A stretch of 64,000 nt of DNA, from positions 1,488,001 to 1,552,000 of the forward strand of contig JAPTOF010000015.1 of NCBI GenBank assembly GCA_028554755.1. Reading direction: 5' to 3'. Every line of letters starts with the position of its first letter. Positions within the stretch are counted from its first letter, which is position 1. This document shows positions 32,318 through 43,812 of the stretch, piece by piece. The notes under the pieces were generated by a model. That model was not told where the DNA came from. It searched no databases and saw only the letters and a list, made by a program, of their open reading frames with translations. The DNA comes from Cordia subcordata (taxonomy: Eukaryota > Streptophyta > Magnoliopsida > Boraginales > Cordiaceae). Position numbers and translations under genes: made by a program.

Positions 32318-33022
32318 TAGGGTTGAGTATTCGGTTTAAACCGAAACCGAAATAACCGGAAGCCGAATTTTGAAAAATTTAACAACAGAAACCGAACCGA
32401 ATAAGGTAAATAACCGAAATTTTGGAACCGAATTTTTTCGGTTCGGTTCCGGTTAATAACCAAAATAACCGAATTATTAAAAAAAATTAAAGAAAAATAC
32501 ATGAAAATAATCAAATTACAGAATTTTGAAATTAAACACAAATATTAAGCAAAATAAATAAATACACAAAAAAAGAAAAAGAAAAAACTCACAAAAACAA
32601 ATTTAAAACATTAATCTTGTTATTGCTGTTACTTGCTCAAAACTGATTTAAGAAATTTTTTGCTTTTTAAAATTCTTCATCTTAGTTCTTGTCAAACTTC
32701 ATTTATTCAAATTTCAAACTTTATTCACTTAAAGATTTAGATATTTTTCTTAGAAGGACTATTATTTTTTTGGGGGTTATACATATAATTAAAGGCTAAG
32801 GTTATTTTTTTTAGGGTTACACATAAAAAGCATAAAATATTAATACAAGATTATTTTATAATTCGGTTATTTCGGTTAATAACCGAAATTCTAAAACAAT
32901 AACCGAAACTGAAACCGAATACCGAAATATTAAAATTTTGCTAACCGAAACCGAACCGAATTATTATTTCGGTTCGATTCCGATTCGACTTTCAGTTAAT
33001 AACCGAAATTTGCTCACCCCTA
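32318..33022. mobile_element. hAT-like nonautonomous element, 705 bp
   Basis: Left end TAGGGTTGAGTATTCGGTTT; right end, in reverse, TAGGGGTGAGCAAATTTCGG. The subterminal regions are dense in CCGAA and TTCGG blocks facing each other, so the ends can pair over more than 100 bases. The interior is AT-rich and non-coding. Flanks CGCTCGAT (left) and CGCCCCGAT (right) look like a decayed 8-base duplication. Confidence 0.7.
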
Positions 33023-33260
33023 CGCCCCGATGTTTTGACCGATGACGTCGTCAATTCGGCTCTAGGGTTGATTTTTGGCTATGTCAAGAAGATTACTGGG
33101 ACAACCGGATGTGACTGATCAACAATAGCAGTTCTCATTACACATTAATTTAAAGAGGCCAAACGACATCGTTCTGTGCGATGCCTAAAGGATGACATCG
33201 TTTGGTGAGCGAGAAAAAAAAAAAAGCAATGCAAACCCCAGTAGGAAACTACGTCGTTTG
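33023..33260. promoter_or_regulatory. Candidate promoter/5' region with ACGT-type sites
   Basis: Contains GATGACGTCGTC (33040-33051), AACGACATCGTT, GACATCGTTTGG and ACTACGTCGTTTG within about 220 bp. CCAAACGA and TCGTTTGG form an inverted pair. GACGTC and ACGT cores are bZIP sites in plants. No gene start was identified on either side. Confidence 0.35.
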
Positions 33261-33287
33261 TACCAAAAAAGAGGACCATTGCTTCTT

Positions 33288-33295
33288 ATACATAC

Positions 33296-33328
<33 letters not shown>

Positions 33329-33330
33329 AA
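33288..33330. repeat. Microsatellite, CATA then TA
   Basis: About six CATA units followed by about twelve TA units. Confidence 0.9.
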
Positions 33331-34236
33331 ATAAATAGACTAATAAATTAAGTAATTTCGTGGACAGCTATATGACAAATGTTAGAATATTTACCATATG
33401 TAATAAATATTTATTGAAAAACTCATTAATTTTAAAGTTAAAGAAGTTATAGCTATATTTAAACATCCCTTAGAAACTTGAAGTTTAAAAAGTATCAGTT
33501 TTTTTGTTTGTTTGTTGTCATTGCAAATTGAATATGACATTAATTAGAAAAGTGGAAAAAATTGGACTAGTTGGGTTAAAATTAGGGTTAAATATTAAAA
33601 ATTTAATAAAATTTACTATGTTTTGAATTTTTACACCCAAAACTTTCCTGTCCAGAATTTTTATTTTTTATAATTACTTTAACATAATTTGGTATGATTT
33701 AGCATTTTTTGAACTTAGATAATTGTAATTTAGATAAATTTAAAATTTTCATGTTCATTTTTTGTTCAATATTTCATATCTACTCTTGAGTTTAGTCTAA
33801 ATTAACATAATATGAATTTAACAAATAGAAAAATAAATAAAAATAAAAATCTGGCTAAACCCAAAACTCCAATATTCAAAACTCGTTTAGATTTTATGAT
33901 TTTTAATATGAGATCAAATAGTTTTTTGCTTTTGGAATTTGAAAATTTAGCTTGATTTTTACCCCTAAGCAAAAGGGGTGATTAGCTGATAAGTGAAAAA
34001 AGACAAAGCATATTGTTTCGGTTGGAAATGGAAAAAGAAAAGAAGTTAAATAATGTAATTTTCGTAAAAATTATAACTATACTTTTGTACACTTTTATGA
34101 ATAATAACTCTGAGATTATATTTCTTTTTAATTAGCATAATATGGTTCAACAAATAACTATACATTTTGAAACTTGTTTATGTTTATTGATTTTCTGTTT
34201 TGTAAAAGTAGTAATACTACCTGGTTTATTGCTTTG
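33331..34236. other. AT-rich noncoding stretch
   Basis: About 900 bases of very AT-rich DNA between the microsatellite and the second hAT-like element. I see nothing else in it. Confidence 0.5.
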
Positions 34237-34244
34237 CATGCATT

Positions 34245-35193
34245 TAGGATGAGAATTATCTAATTAAAACTGAATAACCAAACCGAACTAAACCAAACCT
34301 AACCAAATTCTTTGTTTCAATTAGTTATACGTTTGGTTCGGCTTCGATTAGTAATTTTGGGGAACTTTGGTGTTCGGCTCAGTTTCGTGTATTTTAAAAA
34401 AATTTCAGTTAATAACTAAATAATTGAAATTTTGGAACGATGTCATTTTGTCTAGGTATAAAGGCCAAAAAAGATAGGGCTTTTGATATCATTGCCACCC
34501 CCCCCCCCCCAGCGGGGCGCGGCCGCCCATGCCCTTTGCCCTTTGCTTCCAAATTTTAAATGCACCTTTAATTCACAATGGAGCGTCACAGCTAATTGGT
34601 CAATCCTTCACGCCTGGCCATGCTGGCATCGACACTCACGTCGATGATCAACTATCAGTTAGGATTTTTTTTTAATTTTCTGTTTTCTTTTATTTTTCAT
34701 TCTCTAGTTTTTGTTTTGAACTTTGGCTTTTGCTTTTCACCTTTTGTGTTTAATATTTTTGTGTGTTTATAATCAATATTTGACAGGTTTTCATGCGATC
34801 AGCACACCTCAAGCGGTGGATTATACAGAGGCCTTAAGCTAGCTAAATAGTCATGATTGATTTTAGAAGAATGTGTGGTTTAATTACATCTATTTTTCCG
34901 TTGGTTGATGACTTAAGAAGAATTTGTTTAATCCCTTCTATTTTATCAATCTTTAATATATTTCTTTTTTAGTTAATTTGTCATAGCTTACAGCAAAATG
35001 CATGGCTTTGAAAAATTTTGGTTACTTCGGTTAATAACCGAAACCAAAACCAAACTAGAGCAAATCGATTAGGTAATTTCGGTTAGTAACAACATTCAGT
35101 TCAGTTGCGGTTAGCATTTTTAATAAATTCAGTAATTCGATTAGTTAAATTCGATTTCGGTTGGGTTTGGTTATAACTGAATACTCACCCCTA
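34245..35193. mobile_element. hAT-like nonautonomous element, 949 bp
   Basis: Exact 8-base target duplication CATGCATT at 34237-34244 and 35194-35201. Ends read TAGGATGAGAATTAT and, in reverse, TAGGGGTGAGTATTCAG. Subterminal CCAAACCGAAC and TTCGGTT blocks show it belongs with the element at 32318. The interior contains an anomalous GC-rich patch at 34498-34528. No ORF. Confidence 0.8.
34498..34528. other. Poly-C run with GC-rich patch
   Basis: Thirteen C in a row, then AGCGGGGCGCGGCCGCCC, including a NotI palindrome, in otherwise very AT-rich DNA. It is inside the hAT-like element, where the shorter relative has no counterpart. Confidence 0.85.
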
Positions 35194-35201
35194 CATGCAT
35201 T

Positions 35202-35934
35202 ACATTTAGCATTTTTATAATAAGGTAAGTTTGTCAACCTTCATACTTAGGAGTAGAATAAAAGGTGAGGTCTACTCTCCCCTCTCCTTGTATTTTTTTC
35301 TTTTTTGTGGGAATAAAATTGCTAGGAGCGCCGTCTCTTTTTGCTAAAAAAATACCTTTTGAAACTTAATTTTAAACTTTTTGAAAATTTTTTTAGATTA
35401 ATTTGAATTAATTTGGGGTAATTTTCACAATTTTCACAGATGAGCAATTTAAGATAGTTTTGCGCATTCTTTATATTTTAGGCATAAATTTTTGCTCGAG
35501 CGTCAAAATAAGGCGATTCAAATTTCCACCGAAAGCTAACAAAGAGCGTGAGCTAATTTTGAGATTAAGATGGCCAAAAATGCAAAAAGAAAATGCAGGA
35601 ATTGAAAGAATTTGCATTGAATGCTATGGGACAGACGTCAATTATAAAGTGGCAAAGAAAGAGGAGAATTGTTACCTCACGTGCCACTTGAAAGAAGAAA
35701 TTGGAAGGATCAATTAATATTAGTGGGGTCCACCATTAAAGATAAGAAGGAAAAAAATAATGGGCCTATTTAGGATTTGCGAGACGGTGGAACATTTAGG
35801 GAAATGATTTGTGGTAAAAAATATTTGACCAAAAATAGTTAAAATAGGGATAAGTCTATAATTTACTATATTTTTTGATATGTTTACCCATTTAGTATGA
35901 TAGAATGGCCTAGAAAGAAAAGGCCATTTAACTC
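35202..35934. other. Repeat-like noncoding stretch, possible LTR remnant
   Basis: The block TTTTTGCTCGAGCGTCAAAA near 35490, followed by TAAGGCGATTCAAATT, resembles leader or LTR sequence of plant gypsy elements. The open frame at 35460-35717 has no recognisable domain. No second LTR or coding region is seen. Confidence 0.3.
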
Positions 35935-36559
35935 AGAATGTGTTTCAATCTAAAATACTCCATGAATTATTATCGTTTTCTTATGTTTGGTTGTATTCAT
36001 TAAAAAAAGTCAGAATAAAATGGCTATTCTTTTTTATTGTGTTTAGTAAAGTCATCTTAATATGCTAGAATGGAATGAAAAATTCTAATAATAGACAAAA
36101 ATACCCTTATTCCTTAATTTATTAACTTGACCTATCAATTGACCAAAAAAATTCATGTACTAATATAATGTACTTGCTCATAAGGGATTAAATTCATCCA
36201 AAATTATAATAGCCTACAAATATAAAGACTATTCAACATATGAAACCCATCACGTGTAGATTTACGGAACTTAAACTCACTTTATTAAAGAATTCATGGA
36301 TAGAATGTAAAAGTTAATACATAAATCTAAATATTATTAGACATGCTAGCCATAAAGCCATGAAAGATGCCTAACTAGAAAATACTAACATAAAGAGTGA
36401 AAGGGATGATAATTTTACTCTTGTACCACAAATCAAATATCTAATGATCAAGTATTCTAAATCTTTGAAGCAAAAATAAGAGGCTTAATGGGAAAATGGT
36501 CAAGAGATGACAATTTTCACCCAATCTATCTTCTCACTATCATCAATTATGAAGAATAT

Positions 36560-37519
36560 TTAAGTCAAGTCACGGTCACGGTCACGACCAATAACAATTG
36601 CTGCCTTACGCCGCTTAGCCTTACTTAGATTCTGCAACATCATTAATTCTCCATTAAGCTTATGTTTTAAATCATTAATAGATGCACCCTCAATTGCTAA
36701 ACTCATTCTTTCACTACTTATTTCCATCTTTATGCTAATCATCATCGCAGAATCTCTTATAATTTCATAAATCACATTGCCATCAATGCTATTAAGTTTT
36801 TCACTTTTTCTGATGAGATGTCACTAGTGTTTCCACTAGTAGTAGGTTGAACAAAGGACATAGATACATCAATGTCAACACAGGCCACATTTCTTCACCA
36901 TCAAATTGTTGCTTATCCTCTGTATTTAGCTCTTCAAGCATATTTGCAAGTGTTTGTGAATCATTTCCAGTTACACGATCTTTTTTGAAAACTATAGACA
37001 ACTCTCTGCAGTAAGAAAATGTCTTGCCCTTAAACATACTCGCATCTTTGTGACCCTATAAAGATTAAATATGACATTATTAATAAAGCAACATGTAATA
37101 TTTTTAATATTTTCTATGAAAAAAAAAATAAGAAAATCATTAGACAATATTGACAGTAACTTCAAGTATTCCTCCCAAATAGGATACTCTGCAACGACGC
37201 ATCTTTTTTCATCGTTGTAACCAAATCCACTATAACGAGGCCTAGATAACAAATCATGAACAATATTATAATGATTTTTCATTGTCTTCATTCTTGATAA
37301 GATATGTGGTTCTACTTTGATCCCAGAGTTAGGCAATGTGACAGTAAGAATTTTCTCAGCAACACGATAGTGACCAAGTTTGAAGCCACGATCAGCGTTA
37401 TACTCTCCAGTGTTGACCAAGTCTATTAGTGCTTCAACTAGCTTAGCATCTTCTTCTTCAGTCCCATATCTTTTATTTGTACCAGGACCCCCTCTAGATC
37501 TTTCATTTGATTGTTCCAT
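36560..37519 (-). pseudogene. Harbinger Myb/SANT-like DNA-binding protein
   Basis: In PIF/Harbinger elements this second protein binds DNA and works with the transposase. Start chosen at 37519 (MEQSNERSRGGPGTNKRYG). The Myb/SANT-like domain covers the next 110 residues: EEEDAKLVEALIDLVNTGEY, KLGHYRVAEKILTVTLPNSG, PHILSRMKTMKNHYNIVHDL, GFGYNDEKRCVVAEYPIWEE. An intron (about 37060-37150) ends in CTTTATAG before GHKDASMFKGKTFSYCRELS and KKDRVTGNDSQTLANMLEEL. The C-terminal part (36560-36775) ends KAKRRKAAIVIGRD. The donor of the intron is not clean and a frameshift lies near 36800, so it is probably broken, though better kept than the transposase. Confidence 0.75.
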
Positions 37520-37794
37520 TCTAATAAACATATAATTTATACAAATGATGTCCAAAACATAATAAAAAATTGTAATTGAAAGCATTTGCAATTTAATTAA
37601 ATTGGAAAGAAATATAAAACATATTGTCTTACAGTAAAGTGCAAATACATTTCAAAATGTTCAAAAGGCAAATTTAATAGAATATTACTCATCTCCTTTC
37701 TTGATTTTCTCTCCATGTGTTAAAAATGTTAGTAGCTAAATTTTCTCTAAATTGAGTCCATTTATTTGAAGTCTTAATGGTAATGACTAGATTA

Positions 37795-38920
37795 TTGTAC
37801 AAATCATTTTAAATTTCTCTTGCTTCTCCTTAGCATCATATTCTCTATCAATTGGATTTACATACATCTCTCTTTTGATATAGTTATGTAAGAGACAATA
37901 TGCCATGATAATTTCATTTGTTGTCTTTATTGGATAAAATGAAGCACTTCTAAGAATTGCCCATCAGTGTTTTAATAATCCAAAACATCATTCTATTACA
38001 TTCCTAGCCAATGAGTGCTTCATGTTGAAAAATTCAAGCGGAGTATTAGGTTGGTGACTATCTCTCCAATCATTTAAATGATATCATTGTCCCCTATAAG
38101 GTGCTAAAAAACCTTTATAGTTTGCATACCAGCCATCCACAAGATAGTAATGACCTATAAAAAGGAAAAAGGGAAAAAAATTTTATTGGTTTTAAGTTTC
38201 AAAATTTTTTACGTGAAATATAAAATATTCATTTTCCTTACTACGTGGTACACTTAGTTCATTTCTCCTATTAATTGCATCTCGAAGAACTCTCCCATAT
38301 GCTACTAAGCTCTCCCAACCAAGGAACATATAGATGGATTGTATATCTTGTGAACATATACCCAACATATTGATAGCAATTTCACCTTTTTGATTTCTAT
38401 ACCTAGGTTTATCTTCAAGAGGTACTCGTACTTTGATGTATGTCCCATCTAATGCTCCAAGAAAGTTCCAATAGTTTTAACCAAAAATATAATTATTGAA
38501 ATAGAAAATACCAAATATAGAAGTGTATAAACTTTAAGTTCATCTTTTTTACCTGAAACCATTTCCATTTGTCATCATTTGTATTCTCTAAGATTGGTTC
38601 AGGCATTTTTAATAGATCTCTTTGTAGACGTATCATAGCTTTCAAAACTTTATGAAAATGGTTACTAATGGTTTCTCTAGATCGCAAAAAAGTATTTTTA
38701 ATAACCCTATTCTTAACATGATAAGTTACAATGTGTAGAAACATAGCAACTTGCTCATTTATTAGCATATTTTTTGTCTCTGTCAATCTTCCTTAATTTG
38801 AAGCAACTTGCATAGTTTGATAAAAAATTGTCGATTCATCCTTAAGTCATCTATACAAACTGTATCACTTGTGTAAACTAACTCGTACATTTTTCTTCTT
38901 TTTTATAAAAATCCATTACA
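37795..38920 (-). pseudogene. Harbinger (DDE_Tnp_4) transposase
   Basis: N-terminus near 38920, with IDDLRMNRQFFIKLCKLLQ, then a frameshift. VAMFLHIVTYHVKNRVIKNT and RSRETISNHFHKVLKAMIRL (38493-38786) give the helix-turn-helix part. The catalytic core begins NFLGALDGTYIKVRVPLED (first Asp). The second block reads GWESLVAYGRVLRDA with Tyr where the catalytic Asp belongs. After an intron (about 38157-38245), LAPYRGQ-stop-YHLNDW and ARNVIE-stop-CFGLLKH-stop-WAIL contain the Glu, then MAYCLLHNYIKREM. All three stops are TGA where the family has Arg, as expected from CGA to TGA change. Confidence 0.88.
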
Positions 38921-38925
38921 TATCT

Positions 38926-40781
38926 TGTTGGGATTGTATGCCCTAAAGAACACTTGTACATAGATATTGAACTAGACGTTTGATCATTATTTATATTTAT
39001 GAGCACTTCTTATATATATTATCTCTGGTATATATGTGTGATACATTGTATAAAGGGCCAATGGTGTAGTCCAGTGACTTGGGTGCATAGTGAGGCTAAA
39101 CGCATAATAGGTCCAAGTCTAGTTTTAGATACATCATAAAGATGTCCATATCTGAATGGTAGTGTTGGACACTCTGCCGGGATAAGGCTACAGTGGGCGA
39201 GTCTCTTGATAGGGGTGATGTACCTAGGTCATTGGAGGGTCTTTCCTCTCTTCATTTTCTAGTTTGTGTGTCACGCGTTGGAAAGGACCACCGTGAATAT
39301 GTCTTCTAAAACCATACCATCACATATAGAGGAGTAGATGTTCACTAATTCCAAGTGACCGATGCTCTTAATCTTGAGCATGTGTAGATGACTGGTGAAG
39401 TTGGGATGCAACACTTTGATGTACCATAAGGAGAGGTCTTGAGTGATAAGATTATTTTCCTTATACGTAGAGCAACTGAGCCTCTGTCATGGAAAGACCC
39501 TCTAACTTGAGGAGACTCAATCTAAAGATTCCACTTAATGTTTTTGTGATCACATAAGATAATATTATCGGCCATACATGTTGTGTTCTAATCAATCAGG
39601 ACATATATGTGCAATATCAAAGTCTATGTGCCCCCTTGGTTTTGTCTTATTAGTCATCATAAATCTAGATCTAGAAATATCACCCTTTAGGGGTATATCA
39701 ATCATTGGCTTGTCAGTCGCTTCCTAGATCAAGAGATCCATGAATAGGGGGTGATTACTCATTAGACTAGAGATTCCAAGATTTTAGATGTCGTCTTGGA
39801 GGTGATGATGCTTTTTGACTGGCTTTGACTACGGGTGGATATAGAGGGGTATTTGGTCATTTTGCTCGGTTGGTCAAAGACAATGGTTATTTGTTGTGAC
39901 TTGTTTTTGCTTAGCCAATGATTATCCTTGGAGTGTAGCTTTGGTATTCTGACAGAAATAAACCGAGGTCAAAATGTCCTTGATGTCTCCAAAGAGGTGG
40001 TAAGGGCATTTTGGTTATTTTGGGAGCAAAGAGTAGTTATGTCTTATGGTCCCTTCATTGGTCAAATTTCCAATTGATGTAATTAATTAAGATCATCTAA
40101 TTATGTGATGATTTATTGAGACATAAATTTAATAGAGAAGGGAAAAGGATTTTTTTTCCAAGTTTTTTCCTTGTTAAATTTATGGGCATCTCAATAGGAC
40201 AAAGAGTTCCATGGAACTAGATATTATAGAGTAGGAGAGAGAAAGGAATATCTTGGATATCATATCCAGAAGGCATATTTCATTTCTAGAAAGGGTATAG
40301 TTGAAAACTTAATTGTTTCTAGGAAATTGCCCAATTAGGGTTATTATGCACTATAAATAGTAAGCTAACAATAATACACCCTTGAGTCTTTTTGTCTCTT
40401 TCATAAAGGTGTGCAAGAATTTTTACCTCGTACACGAAGAACATACACTACTTCATTAATCCTCAATTATAGCTCTCCTAGGTGTTTGCCTACTATATAG
40501 TAGCACACATTCTAGCTTTAGAAAGGTGATTATAGTGAAGAAAGCTAATTGGGAAGCTATTTTGGTGGAGTTTACACAAAGCAAAGAGACCACCTACTTG
40601 GACCTTCAACTTCTTGAAGGTATATCACTTCATCTTCTTGCTTATATGTTTAATCATGTTATGCTTATGTGTGCAAATAGATATGTACTACTTGTTCCGT
40701 CACCATATTAGATATGTTTTTTAATATTTTTTAAAAGCATGATGATCTATAGACTATGGTATAGCAATCCCAATCCTAACA
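38926..40781 (+). repeat. Copia LTR, long-LTR family, copy A
   Basis: Starts TGTTGGGATTGTATGCCC and ends AATCCTAACA, with the primer-binding site TGGTATCATAGC two bases later (40784). TATA box TATAAATA at 40352. Related LTRs are at 46270, 49527, 52523 and 58700. The 1.86-kb LTR and the primer site fit the Angela-like branch of copia, tentatively. The target duplication cannot be checked because the element's other end is missing. Confidence 0.88.
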
Positions 40782-41127
40782 ATTGGTATCATAGCTTAGG
40801 CCCCATTTTCACATATTTTAAGCCAAGAACATGATATTAAGTAGATTGAAGTGAAATAGTCTTGTGGGTGGAAACATTTATCTGATTCCATGTTGGATTT
40901 GTTATGGGCTAACCTTTGTGGTTGTAGCTTGTGTGTTACATTGGTCCTAATCGATGGTTCGGATGTATGGGTTTATTTTCTCGTATAGAAGGCTATTGTA
41001 GTTGCAATTTGAGAGAAGCATAGGAATGGAAAAATGGCTTGTATTTTGTGGCCAACATTTATGTTTCTTGTCATAAATGAAGCTTGTACAGGTAGTTTTT
41101 CTATAAAATCCCTTCTAATATAATGAT
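40782..41127 (+). other. Leader fragment of copia copy A
   Basis: The first 345 bases after the LTR match the leaders of the copies at 47987 and 51308 (AAGCCAAGAACATGATA, CCTAATCGATGGTTCG, GTTTCTTGTCATA). After about 41127 the match stops; gag and pol are absent, so the copy is deleted downstream. Confidence 0.75.
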
Positions 41128-41370
41128 TCAAAGCTAGAAAAGCTACTGAGCATGTTATTCGAGGAATCAAGGTATAATTCTACTCTACTTTTCAAAAATT
41201 GAAATTATAAATGATTAATTATATTATTAATCAGTCCATGATATATTTCTAGGCTGAAGAAGCTGAGAAGAGCTACCAAGAAAAAGGTCATTGAAGAAAG
41301 CAATGAAGAAAAAGAAGATTTGGAAGATTTCGAACCACTTTGGACTAAATTCGACTTCTTTTACCAAATA
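41128..41370 (+). other. Possible terminal exons of an unrecognised gene
   Basis: One open reading joins two segments. The first ends SKLEKLLSMLFEESR at a GTATAAT donor (41174). After an intron ending ATATTTCTAG, the second reads LKKLRRATKKKVIEESNEE, then LEDFEPLWTKFDFFYQIL and a stop at 41370. The other joined frame stops sooner. I do not recognise the protein. Its last 22 bases fall inside a 307-bp tandem duplication. Confidence 0.3.
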
Positions 41371-41960
41371 CTATAATAGCTTAGGTTTTTGATCTTATGT
41401 TATGGACTGGGAGTATTAATACTGTTCATAGATGATGTTCGTTGGCAATTCTATGATTGGTTATGTGAAATGTGATTGAGAATTACAATTAGTTAAGTTA
41501 TTACTACCAAAGATTCATGTTAGGAAGTGATCTAAATAAAGGGGTTTTTGTCGTTTGATTCCTAGAATTTTCTCTATTTTTGTGCAAATGTTTGCAATTT
41601 CTTATAGTTCTTTTTTGCCCCTATTCTTCTATAATAACAGGTTGAGATTTAGCAAATTCGACTTCTTTTACCAAATACTATAATAGCTTAGGCTTTTGAT
41701 CTTATGTTATGGACTGGGAGTGTTAATATTGTTCATAGATGATGTTCATTGGCAATTCTATGATTGGTTATGTGAAATGTGATTGAGAATTACAATTAGT
41801 TAAGTTATTACTACCAAAGATTCATGTTAGGAAGTGATCTAAATAAAGGGGTTTTTGTCTTTTGATTCCTAGAATTTTCTCTATTTTTGTGCAAATGTTT
41901 GCAATTTCTTATAGTTCTTTTTTGCCCCTATTCTTCTATAATAACAGGTTGAGATTTAGC
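41347..41960. repeat. 307-bp tandem duplication
   Basis: Copy 1 is 41347-41653, copy 2 41654-41960. Both start AAATTCGACTTCTTTTACC and end TTGAGATTTAGC. Only a handful of differences are visible by eye, so it is young compared with the surrounding decay. Confidence 0.93.
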
Positions 41961-43812
41961 AAGCATGTTAGTGGTTGTTCTTGTTTTCTTCACCTTTTCT
42001 TTGGTGGATCTTTACATTTTAAAATAAAGATAAAGCTTGCAAGTCATTCTGACTAATATCTATATTACTTTTCATATATGAGTTCAAAACAAACCATGAA
42101 GAATGGATTAAATTAGTTAAATGCAAGTTTAGCCCTTATGTCTCTGATTAGGTGTATGTAGTAATGACCAGTGGACCAGAGAATATCAAGGCTAAATCTC
42201 GAGTCATAAAGGTATTTATGTGTTTGAATTTTCTGTGGCCTCCATTTTAGATTGCCCAATCAAACATTTTGTCTTATAATGCTACCAAGTTTTATTGTAA
42301 TTATCTAGACTTTAGAAATTGGCTGCTAATACAATTGATGGACTGAATTCAATGTTTGGATTTTTTATTTTAGGGTTTACGAGAATGTTAAGATTTTTTA
42401 CTTGCTTCCGCATAGATAAATGATTGGGTTTTGTTGATGAAAGAGTTTGTAGGTATAATAAACATTAGATCTTCATTGTAGATTTTGGTGGTTTTTCTTC
42501 AAGCTGAGGCTCTATACCACTTCTTTTTTAGCTTTTATTGCAGAAAATTACTCGAGACAATAGCAATGAACATATATACATATACCAACTAAGATAGTTT
42601 TGAGCTAGGGCTTTGTAGAGTACATATATGCAAATATTTAAGTCAAAAAGCCTTTGCTTAAGAACATTGTGAAAATAAACTATGTAAACCATGCAATGCA
42701 TTAAGGAGAAAAGATGATCTATATAAGCAAGGAGAATTCCAACATGCAATTAACAAAATAAAACACTTATTTGGACATGGAAGACATGCTAATGAGATGC
42801 AATGTCATCTAGTAGGATAACTTAACAAGGATTTAAACTAGAAAAATTACTCAAAACCTTCAAATCTTCGAAATCTTCTTCAACTTCCAAGACTTCAAGT
42901 GTTTCAAGCTCCATGAACTTTAAAATTGCTGCATGCTTTCTAGATAATCATCCATGCTAGCTAAATATAATAGATACTCAAAAATAGTAATTATCAATTA
43001 AGAATAATTAGTTGTACCATCATCAAAATATAATTATAGTAATAATTCCAATAGTTTCAACATGAACAAAGTAAGCATAGCCTTGTTTGAGAATTCCTGA
43101 ACTTTAGGTGCACTCATAAATTGTCTTTGTAAAGATATATAACCAAAAGACTTGTAAGTGTAGTGTTGATTATGCTCAAGAGAGATAATTAGCTCATTAA
43201 GAGAATTTGGCTAAAGGAAAAATAAAATATCTAGTAACTGTCATAAGTGAAACCATATGCCCTAGACTCCATTATTTGCAAATTTTTGTTAGTTTATTAA
43301 TTTCAATTTTCATTAGTTTTTATTTTATTAATTCCTTTTCGTTTATTTAGTATGAGTTTCTATTATTTAGTTAAGGATTTAGTTATCTCTATTAATTACA
43401 GTTTTCTTTATTGATTTAGTTAACTTCTATTCAATTATTCAAATAGTTTTAGGATTTGCTAACTTAGGTACTTGACAACATAATCCTTGTGGGATCGACA
43501 CTTTATTCACTCTGTATTACTTGTCATGATAGTGTGCACTTGTGGTTTTTCACAATCCCTCTCACAGTGGGGCTCATGGTAAGCTCCTCTTTTGGTAATT
43601 TGACCACTTACTGATTCTTCATGTGCCCCCTATACATAACTAGTAGGCTCAACATTACCTTTTCTCTAATTCTTTGATTTCACAACCCGTGATCTCTCAT
43701 ACTGATACATCTCGTGATTTCAAGTTAGGTTTAAAAGCTTGAGATGTCTACCCACGCCATTGTTTTAGCTCTGTGATTTACCCATTCACTTTTCCAGTTT
43801 GCACTTGTGTAT
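41961..43812. other. Noncoding stretch with an LTR-end remnant
   Basis: No gene seen. Near 43480-43545 the block TTGTGGGATCGACACTTTAT, followed by ACTTGTCATGATAGTG, resembles the 3' end of a plant gypsy LTR, with T-rich sequence before it (43280-43470). It is probably an LTR fragment on the plus strand. Confidence 0.4.

Larger units (their letters stand above)
35935..38925 (-). mobile_element. PIF/Harbinger transposon, right end cut by an LTR
   Basis: Carries the two genes of plant PIF/Harbinger elements on one strand: a transposase at the right and a Myb/SANT-like protein at the left. The left border is approximate. The AT-rich stretch from about 35935 with GTTTGGTTGTATTCATT looks like the subterminal part of such elements, but I could not fix the inverted repeat or a TTA target site. 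The right part ends at the start of the copia LTR at 38926, just upstream of the transposase N-terminus. Confidence 0.75.

Noticed and set aside
35460..35717. 85-residue frame on the plus strand
   Set aside because: Lies in sequence that looks like LTR or leader remnant; no recognisable domain or start context.
43260..43812. Complete LTR left of the second solo LTR
   Set aside because: Only an LTR-end-like block is recognisable; no start, partner or target duplication.
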